NCBI RefSeq assembly: GCF_009764265.1
Contig: NZ_RWIR01000073.1
Span: 1 to 64,000, forward strand
Source of the DNA: Pseudomonas sp. PB101
GTDB lineage: Bacteria > Pseudomonadota > Gammaproteobacteria > Pseudomonadales > Pseudomonadaceae
Direction: 5' to 3'
DNA length: 64,000 nucleotides
The notes beneath the pieces are model-generated. The model was not told the origin of the DNA. It saw nothing but the letters and a program-made list of their open reading frames with translations, and searched no databases. Numbering within the stretch: the stretch's first letter is position 1; each line of letters opens with the position of its first letter. Shown here one piece after another: positions 24,655 through 34,819 of the stretch. The position numbers and the translations under genes are program-made.

Positions 24655-26007
24655 CTAAACCACCGGAAAGTGAATCCGGAACGCCGCCCCGCCCATCGGC
24701 GAATCACCCAGGGTCAGCTTGGCGCTGTAGCTCTCGATGATGTCCTTGACCACTGCCAGGCCGATACCCTGCCCCGGATGCTGACGGTCCAGGCGCTCGC
24801 CGCGCTCGAGAATCCGTGCGCGCTGATCCTGGGGTACACCGGGGCCGTCGTCCTCGACACACAACTCGGTGCCGCCGAGGGTTTCACGCACGCTGATGCG
24901 TATTTCGCCGAGGCACAGGCGATAGGCGTTTTCCAGCAGATTGCCCATCATCTCCAGGAGAGCCCCCTGCTCGATAGGTACGTAGCACGGGTCGGGCAGG
25001 TCGAACGCGACGTGCACGCCCTTGTCGCGATAGACCTTGTCCAGCGTGTCGCACAGGCTTTTCAGCACCGGGTGCAGGTGCACCTGATGACGCACCAGAC
25101 CGCTTTTGCGCAGGCTGGCACGCTGCAACTGATAGCTGATCTGCTGGCTCATGCGTTCGATCTGGGCTTGCAGCACCCAGGCCTGATCACGATCCTCGGG
25201 ACGCTGGGCCATGTCCTCGCTGACACCCTGCAACACTGCCAGCGGCGTTTTCAGGCTATGGGCCAGGTCATCCAGCGAATCACGGTAACGGCTGCGCTGC
25301 TCATGCTCACTGTGCAGCAAACGGTTGAGAGAACCGGTCAGGCGCAGCAATTCCCGCGGATGCTCTTCACTGAGGCTTTCGCGGGTGCCTCCTTCGATCT
25401 GGTCCAGTTCCTGGCTCAAGCGCCGCAATGCCTGCAAACCCCAGGTCAGGCCGATCCACAGCAACGCCAGGAGCACCAACAGTGCCGCGCCAAAACCCAG
25501 GTAAAGATTTTCGCGCAGGCCTTCGAGGGTCAACTCGTACTCACGAACCGGCTGCAGCGCCACGATGCTGAAGGCTGCATTTTTGCCGCCGAGCAACTTG
25601 ACCTCGACGTCGTAGACGAAGAACTCCTGGCCATTGTCTTCGCGGATCCGCGCAAACTCGTTGCCACGTCCGTCGTAGCGTGGCTTGTAGTTGATGCGTT
25701 CTTCCCGGGTCGCCTTTGAGCGCCAGACCAGATGCCCTTCACGGTCATAGATGTAGCCGAGCAACCGGCTGTCGGTGAGGTTGAAGCGCTCGTCGGGCAA
25801 TTGCGCCGGCATCTGCAAGCTGTTGTTTTCCACCCGCGCGGCAGAGATCAATGTGGTCACGTCCGAGGCCAGGCGCTGCTCGATGGAGTCCTGCAACGCC
25901 AGGCTGAATGCCCCCTGCATCGCCGGCAACAACGCCAGCATGAACAACACCGCCAACAGCGTGGCGGCGAGCATCAAGCGAATGCGCAGCGAACGGATCA
26001 AGTGCAA
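24655..26007 (-). CDS. phoQ: sensor histidine kinase PhoQ
   Basis: PhoQ senses low magnesium, cationic peptides and other envelope stress and phosphorylates PhoP. The 450-residue protein has two membrane helices (about 10-32 and 170-192) around a periplasmic PAS-like sensor. HAMP follows, then the phospho-His in DDLAHSLKTPLAVLQ, and ATPase motifs NLLENAYRLC, DDGPGVP and GQGIGLAVV. Length and H-box match P. aeruginosa PhoQ (448). It overlaps phoP by 10 bp and is the last gene of oprH-phoP-phoQ. Confidence 0.94.
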   Translation of the reverse strand: MHLIRSLRIRLMLAATLLAVLFMLALLPAMQGAFSLALQDSIEQRLASDVTTLISAARVENNSLQMPAQLPDERFNLTDSRLLGYIYDREGHLVWRSKATREERINYKPRYDGRGNEFARIREDNGQEFFVYDVEVKLLGGKNAAFSIVALQPVREYELTLEGLRENLYLGFGAALLVLLALLWIGLTWGLQALRRLSQELDQIEGGTRESLSEEHPRELLRLTGSLNRLLHSEHEQRSRYRDSLDDLAHSLKTPLAVLQGVSEDMAQRPEDRDQAWVLQAQIERMSQQISYQLQRASLRKSGLVRHQVHLHPVLKSLCDTLDKVYRDKGVHVAFDLPDPCYVPIEQGALLEMMGNLLENAYRLCLGEIRISVRETLGGTELCVEDDGPGVPQDQRARILERGERLDRQHPGQGIGLAVVKDIIESYSAKLTLGDSPMGGAAFRIHFPVV

Positions 26008-26675
26008 CGCTCATTGAACAGGTAGCCCAGGCCGCGCACGGTGTCGATCGGCTTGAACCCGCCCGGCCCTTCCAGTTTGCGGCGCAGACGGCCGACCAGC
26101 ACCTCGATCACGTTCGGATCACGCTCGTCGTCATCCGGGTAGAGCTGTTCCATCAAGCGGTCCTTGGGCACCACTTGCTGATGGTGGCGCATCAGGTACT
26201 CCAGAATGCGGTACTCATAGGCGGTCAGTGCCAGGGGTTGTTCGTCGAGGGACGCCTGTTTGCGATTGAGGTCCAGCAACAACGGACCCGCGACGATGGT
26301 CGACTGGGTGAAACCGCTGGAGCGGCGCAGCAAGGCATTCAGGCGAGCCTCCAGCTCTTCGAACTGAAACGGCTTGACCACGTAATCGTCGGCACCGGCG
26401 GCCAGGCCTTCGACCTTGTCCTGCCAGTTGCCGCGCGCGGTGAGGATCAGGATCGGGAAGGTCTTGCCACCTGAGCGCAACTGACGAATCAGATCGAGTC
26501 CGCTCATGCCCGGCAGACCGAGGTCGATCACCGCCAGGTCAAAGTTGAATTGCGCGGTCTGGTACAGCGCCTCCTCGGCATTGGCCACGGACTCGACCAC
26601 GTGGCCGCTCTCCCTCAGGCGGGTTTGCAGGTGATGACGCAGCAACGCTTCATCTTCGACGACCAGCAGTTTCAT
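25998..26675 (-). CDS. phoP: response regulator PhoP
   Basis: A 225-residue OmpR-type regulator. It starts MKLLVVEDEALLRHHLQTRL; the upstream in-frame ATG is not preceded by a ribosome-binding site. The phospho-Asp is in LAVIDLGLPGMSG (about residue 51), the Lys in DDYVVKPFQ, and the C-terminal winged helix ends IDTVRGLGYLFNE. PhoP controls LPS modification, OprH and polymyxin resistance in P. aeruginosa. The gene lies between oprH and phoQ. Confidence 0.95.
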   Translation of the reverse strand: MKLLVVEDEALLRHHLQTRLRESGHVVESVANAEEALYQTAQFNFDLAVIDLGLPGMSGLDLIRQLRSGGKTFPILILTARGNWQDKVEGLAAGADDYVVKPFQFEELEARLNALLRRSSGFTQSTIVAGPLLLDLNRKQASLDEQPLALTAYEYRILEYLMRHHQQVVPKDRLMEQLYPDDDERDPNVIEVLVGRLRRKLEGPGGFKPIDTVRGLGYLFNERCT

Positions 26676-26794
26676 AACGCTCTCCCGGGCAAAACAACAT
26701 CTCCAAAGGCGCAACGTCGCACCTCAATAACTGACATGGCAACGCCGGATCAGACACTCGGGCTGATCCGGCGCAGGCCGCTTTCGAACGCTTG

Positions 26795-27397
26795 TCAGAA
26801 AGCGTAGTTGGCGGACAGATAAGTCTGGGCGCTGCTGGTCAGGTCCAGCGAACCCTGCTTGCTGCCACCGCGCTCATTCATCTCGGTGCTCGCGTTGCTG
26901 CGCAGGTAACGGTAACCCAGTTCAACCGAGGTGTTCTGCGAAACCTGTTGCAGCACACCCGCCTGACCACCGATGGCGTAGCCAATATTGCTGTCGCGGC
27001 TGAAGCCTGGCGATTCCTGGGTCATTTTGGTCAGGCCGGCCGTGGCACCACCGAACAGCCTGGTGCTGGCGCCCACCGGGTAAAACAGATCGTAGCTGCC
27101 CAGGAGGTTTTCCTGACGCAGTTTAATGCCGTTGTGCGAGCCCGATACATTGTCGTAAGTGGCGTAGTAGCGGCCCTTGGTGTTTTGCTGGCCCAGACGA
27201 ACACCCCAGGTGGTGTCCTTGCCGATCACGCCATCGGCGTTCGGGTGATCGAAGTTGTCGTTCAGGGCGTGGGATTTTTTGATCTTGTTGCTGGTCTGTC
27301 CAAGAGTAAGGCTGGCGAAGTTGTCGTCGGACGCGAAGGCTGCGGTGCTTGCGCCCAGAACCGTGAATGCCAGTAGCAGTTTTTTGAATCCAGTCAT
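26795..27397 (-). CDS. oprH: outer-membrane protein OprH (H1)
   Basis: An eight-stranded outer-membrane beta-barrel that binds LPS and replaces its magnesium bridges under Mg2+ limitation. The 200-residue precursor has a signal peptide ending ASTAAFA-SDD. The mature part carries OprH-like blocks TLGQTSNKIKKSHALN, WGVRLGQQNTKGRYYATYDN, LGSYDLFYPVG and SVELGYRYLRSNAST, and ends with the barrel signature NYAF. It is the first gene of oprH-phoP-phoQ. A PhoP-box array lies upstream. Confidence 0.95.
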   Translation of the reverse strand: MTGFKKLLLAFTVLGASTAAFASDDNFASLTLGQTSNKIKKSHALNDNFDHPNADGVIGKDTTWGVRLGQQNTKGRYYATYDNVSGSHNGIKLRQENLLGSYDLFYPVGASTRLFGGATAGLTKMTQESPGFSRDSNIGYAIGGQAGVLQQVSQNTSVELGYRYLRSNASTEMNERGGSKQGSLDLTSSAQTYLSANYAF

Positions 27398-27457
27398 TGG
27401 GAAGTTCCTCATGTGCCGTTTGCTTTTTGGGTACGGGGCAAGGTTACTCAGCGCGCC

Positions 27458-27496
27458 CTGAACTCCCCCTGAACGCACTCTGAACCTGGGCTGAAC
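27458..27496 (-). promoter_or_regulatory. PhoP-box array upstream of oprH (four GTTCAG repeats)
   Basis: On the minus strand GTTCAG occurs four times at an exact 11-bp period. The plus-strand CTGAAC copies start at 27458, 27469, 27480 and 27491. The PhoP box is a direct repeat of a (T/G)GTTTA-like hexamer separated by five bases, and this array has the same geometry with four half-sites. A TAACCT -10-like element follows 11 bases after the last repeat, as expected when PhoP replaces the -35 element. Confidence 0.8.
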
Positions 27497-27545
27497 CGCC
27501 CTTTCGCGAATGTTTCGACACGTTTCAACAGGAGTTCTGAGGCTC

Positions 27546-27662
27546 GACGCCGATCGACTGGGCCATGGTGATCATGGCGGGCCGGACATTGGCTACAACA
27601 AGGCCGCGGATGAAAAATCCTGGGCGGACATGCAGGCGTTTTTCAAAAAAATCTTTGGTTAA
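27546..27662 (+). pseudogene. C-terminal remnant of a dienelactone hydrolase-family gene
   Basis: Thirty-eight codons ending in TAA encode a tail of the form DHGGPDIGYNKAADEKSW followed by an AFFKKIFG end. This resembles the C-terminus of dienelactone hydrolases, where a His-containing loop precedes YN-x-AA and a W-x(6)-FF helix. An ATG at 27510 is in frame, but the rest of the enzyme is missing and the upstream sequence is the oprH control region. It reads as the leftover 3' end of a deleted gene. Family assignment is from motif memory only. Confidence 0.55.
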
Positions 27663-27671
27663 CCCTGTCAT

Positions 27672-27704
27672 CTGTGGCGAGGGGGCTTGCCCCCTCGCCA
27701 CAAA
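27672..27704. repeat. single REP-like hairpin, GGCGAGGGGGC family
   Basis: The palindrome TGGCGAGGGGGCTTGCCCCC with its complement lies directly after the hydrolase remnant. It is the same subtype as 15121-15155. Confidence 0.82.
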
Positions 27705-27753
27705 AGCCACCTGCCACTACCCAGCCCCAAGCCAACCCGGCAAAATGCCTGAC

Positions 27754-28479
27754 ATGAATCCAGTCCCCGCCCTGCCCCTCTGCTGCACCCCCCTCGATGA
27801 CCATTGGCCGCTACCCTTCGTGCTGCCCGATACGGTCCTGTTGAGCACGGTCTTCGATAGCGCACGCCTGGCCAGCGATGACTTTCAGCGCAGTGCCGTG
27901 GAGGCGCCGGCGACCATTCAGCGCTCCGTGGCCAAACGGCAGGCGGAGTTTCTTGCCGGACGGGTGTGTGCCCGGGCCGCGCTCCAGCGCCTGGAAGGCT
28001 TGAGCGTCATTCCGGCGATTGGTGAAGACCGCGCACCGGTCTGGCCTGCGCATATCACTGGCTCGATCACTCACAGTACGGGCCGCGCCGCGGCCATCGT
28101 GGCGAACAAAAGCCATTGGCGCGGCCTGGGCATGGACCTGGAAAACCTGCTCAACGTCGAACGCGCCGAACGCCTGGCCGGGGAAATCCTCAACCCACCG
28201 GAGCTACAGCGCATGGCGGCCGGTCCTCGCGATCAACTGGCGTTGCTGGTGACCCTGACTTTCTCGGTCAAGGAAAGCCTGTTCAAGGCGCTCTATCCGA
28301 TCGTTCAGCAGCGCTTTTACTTCGAGCACGCCGAAGTGCTGGAATGGCGTGAGTCGGGGGAGGTGCGGTTGCGACTGCTCACTGACTTGTCCAGCGAATG
28401 GCGCAACGGTACGGAGCTGGATGCCCAGTTCGGGGTCAAGGATGGACAGTTGTTGAGCCTGGTGAGCATCAAGGCCTGA
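27754..28479 (+). CDS. pcpS: 4'-phosphopantetheinyl transferase PcpS (Sfp/EntD type)
   Basis: This enzyme moves 4'-phosphopantetheine from CoA onto acyl- and peptidyl-carrier proteins. In Pseudomonas one enzyme serves both fatty-acid synthesis and pyoverdine NRPSs. The 241-residue protein starts MNPVPALPLCC (an ATG three codons upstream is an alternative). It contains the Mg/CoA motifs GEDRAPVWP, GSITHSTG, LGMDLENLL and FSVKESLFKALYP. Length matches PcpS of P. aeruginosa (242). It is monocistronic. Confidence 0.93.
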   Translation: MNPVPALPLCCTPLDDHWPLPFVLPDTVLLSTVFDSARLASDDFQRSAVEAPATIQRSVAKRQAEFLAGRVCARAALQRLEGLSVIPAIGEDRAPVWPAHITGSITHSTGRAAAIVANKSHWRGLGMDLENLLNVERAERLAGEILNPPELQRMAAGPRDQLALLVTLTFSVKESLFKALYPIVQQRFYFEHAEVLEWRESGEVRLRLLTDLSSEWRNGTELDAQFGVKDGQLLSLVSIKA

Positions 28480-28500
28480 GGTTTATTGCTGCCTGTTAGG

Positions 28501-28585
28501 GCCCCATCGCGGGCAAGCTCGCTCCCACACTGGATCTATGTCACGCCACAAACCCCTGTGGGAGCGGGCTTGCCCGCGATGGGGC
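28501..28585. repeat. REPIN between pcpS and rstB
   Basis: Arms GCCCCATCGCGGGCAAGCTCG and CGGGCTTGCCCGCGATGGGGC lie in inverted orientation between convergent genes. Confidence 0.87.
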
Positions 28586-28605
28586 CCGAGCATCCACCGC
28601 ACATC

Positions 28606-30216
28606 TCAACGCTTCTCCTGATTGCGCGGCCAGCTCAGGCTGAAACACGCCCCGCCCAAGCTCTTGCTCTTGCCGATCAACGCGCGCCCGTCGTGCCAAT
28701 GGATGATGCGTCGAACAATGGACAGGCCTAACCCATGGCCTCCTGACGCGCGAGTGCGGCTGTCGTCCAGACGCAGGAACGGGGTAAAGATCTTCTCCCA
28801 GGCCGACTCCGGCACACCCGGCCCGTCATCCTCGATATCCACCCGGCATCGCTGCTGCCCCACCTGATAGCTGATGGTCACCCGCGATTGCGCATGGCGC
28901 ATGGCGTTGGTCACCAGATTCTGGATCGCCCGGTGCAGGTAACGCGGCTCGGCCTCGACCCAGGCATCGTCGTTATCGGCCGCCGACAGGCACAACCCCC
29001 GCTGTACCGTGACCTCGGCGCGCAACGGCGCCAGCTCCTCGATCACTTGGTTGACCAAGGCATCCAGATCAATGCGCTGAAAGTTCAGCGCCGGAGAACC
29101 CTGTTCGAGCCGTGCGTAGGTCAGCATCTCGTCCACCAGCCGGTCGAGGTCCTCGATATCGTTGTCCATGCCCTGGCAGTATTTTTCCAGGGCCTGCGGC
29201 GTGGTGGCCGAACCGATCATCTCCAGGCCAAAACGCAGGCGCGCCACCGGCGTGCGCAATTCGTGGGACACCGCGCGCACCAGTTCGCGTTGGATCGCCA
29301 GCAACTGCTGCAAGTGCTCGGCCATGCCGTTGAACGCCGAGGCCAGCCGCCCCACCGAGTCCGCGCCGCGTGCCGGCACGCGGGTCTCCAGGCTGCCCTT
29401 GGCAATGCGCGTGGCGGCGGCCTCCAGGCCACGCAGACGGCGCTCGAGCTGACGCACCAACAGATAAACGATCAAACCGATCAGCGTAAGGCCCAGCGCG
29501 GCGATCAGCACCAGCCACTCCGGTGGATAAGGATTCATCTGGTACAACGGGCCGATTTCCAGGACCCACGGCGTGCCGACCATACCGGCAAACACCCGGA
29601 TCGAATCGCCCCCCTTGCCCAGCGCCATCACGGTGTCGCCCTCGGACACCCGGCGGCTCTGGTCTTCGTCCATGTCCGCTTCATCCACCGTGACCAGGCG
29701 CAGATCGAAGCCGAAACCCTTGTCTTGCTTCAATTTCGCCAAGCGCAAGGGCTGGTCGGCAACCGGGGTGCGCACCAACTCATCGGTCAACAGGTAGATG
29801 GTCGCCCGGGCCAGTTGTTCGCTGATCTGCTGCACCTCCCCGGTGAGCATCAATTGCTCCTTGTCGCTGACCAGCTTGTAGACCTTCGCCGCGTGCGGCC
29901 CGGTCTGTTCCACCAAGGCCTGGCCGCGCAACACACGGGTGCGCTGGGTCAGGTCGAGGTCGGTCTCGACAAAAGTTTTCAGCGCCAGCGGAATGCCCAG
30001 CAGCCGCTCCCACACCAGCAAGGCGCGGTGGCGCTCGGTCTGGTTCATCGGTTGCAGGTTGTCGGCCATCAGCGCAAAGGTGCCGTGGGCCAGGCGCTCG
30101 CGGTATTGCTCGCTGCGCACCTGATTGAGCAGGTGCAACGCCAGCACACCGAGCACCGCCACCAGGATCAGCGCGGCGCACATGCCGCCATAGATACGCA
30201 GGAAGATCGAGTTCAC
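28606..30216 (-). CDS. rstB: sensor histidine kinase RstB
   Basis: A 536-residue sensor kinase with a GTG start at 30216. The start is fixed by a 4-bp GTGA overlap with the rstA stop. A membrane helix (about 10-30) precedes a large periplasmic domain of about 210 residues. A second helix (LVLIAALGLTLIGLIVYLLV) leads to HAMP. The phospho-His is in RAVSHELRTPVARLR, and the ATPase motifs are NLVTNAMRHA, DDGPGVP and GHGLGLSIV. Similarity to the E. coli RstB class is through architecture and the RstA partner. The signal in Pseudomonas is not established. Confidence 0.88.
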   Translation of the reverse strand: MNSIFLRIYGGMCAALILVAVLGVLALHLLNQVRSEQYRERLAHGTFALMADNLQPMNQTERHRALLVWERLLGIPLALKTFVETDLDLTQRTRVLRGQALVEQTGPHAAKVYKLVSDKEQLMLTGEVQQISEQLARATIYLLTDELVRTPVADQPLRLAKLKQDKGFGFDLRLVTVDEADMDEDQSRRVSEGDTVMALGKGGDSIRVFAGMVGTPWVLEIGPLYQMNPYPPEWLVLIAALGLTLIGLIVYLLVRQLERRLRGLEAAATRIAKGSLETRVPARGADSVGRLASAFNGMAEHLQQLLAIQRELVRAVSHELRTPVARLRFGLEMIGSATTPQALEKYCQGMDNDIEDLDRLVDEMLTYARLEQGSPALNFQRIDLDALVNQVIEELAPLRAEVTVQRGLCLSAADNDDAWVEAEPRYLHRAIQNLVTNAMRHAQSRVTISYQVGQQRCRVDIEDDGPGVPESAWEKIFTPFLRLDDSRTRASGGHGLGLSIVRRIIHWHDGRALIGKSKSLGGACFSLSWPRNQEKR

Positions 30217-30935
30217 AGGGTCTGGTCTACGCAAGCCTCGGGAACGAACAGATAGCCCTTGCTGCGCACGGTCTTGATCAGCCGTGGGTGTTCCGGGTCA
30301 TCGCCGATCTTGGGGCGGATGCGCGAGATGCGCACATCGATGGAACGGTCCTGACCGTCATAGCCGATACCCCGCAGCGCGGTGAAGATCTCTTCGCGCG
30401 AGAGGATGCGCCCGGCATTGGCCACCAACAGCCAGAGCAGGTCGAATTCGGCGCTGGTCAGCTCGATGCCGTTGCCCTGCAACCAGGCTTCGCGCAAGGC
30501 GTTGTCGACGATCAGCGGGCCGAACTGTAGACGCCGCTGTTTTTCCGGGGCGACTTCGGGTGCTTCACTGCGCCTCAGCAACGCCTGGATGCGCGCCAGC
30601 AGCAAGCGCGGGCGTACCGGTTTGCAGACGTAGTCGTCAGCGCCCAGGTCCAGGCCGAGAATCTGGTCGGTGTCATCGGTTCGGGCGGTGAGCATCAGGA
30701 TCGGGCCGTCGTAACGGGCGCGAACCTTGCGGCAGATGCTCAGGCCATCTTCACCGGGGAGCATCAGGTCGAGGATCACCAGGTCCGGTTGTTCCGTGAT
30801 GATGCGGTTCGCAGCGAGCGCACCATCCCCTTCGATCGATACACGCAGGCCATTGGCTTCGAGGTAATCGCGGGTCAGTTCGGCCAGTCGCTGGTCGTCC
30901 TCCACAATCAATACCTGCCAGGCTTCTTGCTCCAC
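30213..30935 (-). CDS. rstA: response regulator RstA
   Basis: A 240-residue OmpR-type regulator. The GTG start (VEQEAWQVLIVEDDQRL) at 30935 has AGAGGTC upstream and leaves a normal receiver N-terminus; longer in-frame starts add unrelated residues. The phospho-Asp is in LVILDLMLPGEDG, the Lys in DDYVCKPVR, and the DNA-binding domain ends IKTVRSKGYLFVPE. It is coupled to rstB. The divergent neighbour is nrdA; about 730 bp separate the start codons. Confidence 0.9.
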   Translation of the reverse strand: MEQEAWQVLIVEDDQRLAELTRDYLEANGLRVSIEGDGALAANRIITEQPDLVILDLMLPGEDGLSICRKVRARYDGPILMLTARTDDTDQILGLDLGADDYVCKPVRPRLLLARIQALLRRSEAPEVAPEKQRRLQFGPLIVDNALREAWLQGNGIELTSAEFDLLWLLVANAGRILSREEIFTALRGIGYDGQDRSIDVRISRIRPKIGDDPEHPRLIKTVRSKGYLFVPEACVDQTL

Positions 30936-31227
30936 GGGTGACCTCTGCTTGCCAAAACACTTATAAAGGAAGGATCCGCCCGTCTTTTTGTAATGATTCG
31001 GGGGGACAAATATGTATACACGCTGGGCCGATTGTATAAACGTCGCCCGTCGAGAACACAAGCAGGTAAATGCGTTCGGACGACAGGGTTTTTTGTGATA
31101 GGGTTCGCGCCCTTAAAAATCCGAACGGCTGTTTTCAATCGCTGAAAATCAGTGAAAAACAGTCCGCTCCAGCTAGCTCGCGGCCTACACGCCCGTTCCA
31201 TCTTTCACACACAATTTACGCACAGGT

Positions 31228-31236
31228 TTATCCACA
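31228..31236 (+). promoter_or_regulatory. perfect DnaA box upstream of nrdA
   Basis: TTATCCACA, the high-affinity DnaA consensus, lies about 35 bp before the first NrdR-like box. DnaA control of nrd genes is established in E. coli. Confidence 0.75.
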
Positions 31237-31262
31237 GGCAGTACGTTGCAACCCCCTCAAAA

Positions 31263-31309
31263 ACGCATTATCTTGTACCTCGGCGCTAAAAAAACCCTAC
31301 ATGTAGGGT
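31263..31309 (+). promoter_or_regulatory. paired NrdR-like boxes at the nrdA promoter
   Basis: The 16-mers ACGCATTATCTTGTAC (31263-31278) and ACCCTACATGTAGGGT (31294-31309) fit the NrdR pattern acaCwAtATaTwGtgt imperfectly. Their centres are exactly 31 bp apart, the spacing expected for NrdR box pairs. The second lies inside a 22-bp perfect palindrome (31291-31312). TTGTAC within the first box and a TACAT element within the second could be the -35 and -10, so a bound repressor would cover the promoter. Confidence 0.7.
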
Positions 31310-31454
31310 TTTAGCTTAAAAGCCCAACCACATTTCAGACCACAAACTCAAGCGCTTATTGCCAGTTTATGGTTGAACCAAGCACGATTTTACAAGCCCA
31401 AACCGCACAGGCGGATGGCACCGTTTTTTCAGGCCCGCATGGCCGGAACGGTAC

Positions 31455-31638
31455 GGGTGTTGCAGTCATGACTGGCACCCCAGAAAGGAATCCGGCTTCG
31501 AGCTCAGGCTCGGGGCCAAAGACTTCGGCACGGAAGCGGCATCATTAGCCTTTTTCCTACTGTCCCGAAGTTGTTATGCCCGACGCCTTGTCGGTTGTAG
31601 TGCTTCAGGACAGAACGGTGGGCACCGTGATGGTGCCC
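31455..31638 (+). ncRNA. putative structured 5' leader of nrdA
   Basis: If nrdA starts near 31310, its leader is about 360 nt. It contains several strong hairpins: GGGTG/CACCC around a CAGTCATGACTG core (31455-31480), CGAGC-TCAG-GCTCG (31499-31512), and CTGTCC-C-GAAG paired with CTTC-A-GGACAG (31560-31613) with an inner CCGAC/GTCGG stem. The last is GGGCACC-GTGAT-GGTGCCC (31620-31638), ending 33 bases before the start codon. No known riboswitch class is recognised. Base pairing is seen in the sequence; a regulatory role is inferred. Confidence 0.45.
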
Positions 31639-31671
31639 AAACAAACATAGAGAATGTGGAGACACCCCCCC

Positions 31672-34566
<2,895 letters not shown>

Positions 34567-34600
34567 GCTGAGCCTGTAGGCGTCGCAAGGCGCTTACTCG

Positions 34601-34638
34601 AAACCCCCGATCAGCCTCTGGCGGATCGGGGGTTTTCT
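34601..34638 (+). terminator. nrdA terminator
   Basis: CCCCCGATC pairs with GATCGGGGG and is followed by TTTTCTTTT. Confidence 0.9.
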
Positions 34639-34668
34639 TTTGCCTGTACGAATTATTGTGTCTGTGCA

Positions 34669-34743
34669 GGCCCCATCGCGAGCAAGCTCGCTCCCACAGT
34701 TGATCGTGCCCCCTGTGGGAACGGGCTTGCCCGCGATGAGGCC
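34669..34743. repeat. REPIN between nrdA and flgE
   Basis: Arms GGCCCCATCGCGAGCAAGCTCG and GGGAACGGGCTTGCCCGCGATG lie head to head; the right arm carries an A in place of the usual G. Confidence 0.8.
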
Positions 34744-34772
34744 ATCACCTCCAACACAAAACCTCAGGGCAC

Positions 34773-34798
34773 AAAAAAGCCCCTCTTTCGAGGGGCTC
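34773..34798 (-). terminator. flgBCDE operon terminator
   Basis: AGCCCCT-CTTTCG-AGGGGCT preceded on the plus strand by a run of A, so the T run follows the stem on the minus strand, just past the flgE stop. Confidence 0.85.
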
Positions 34799-34819
34799 CT
34801 TGCACAGCTCAATCCAGCA

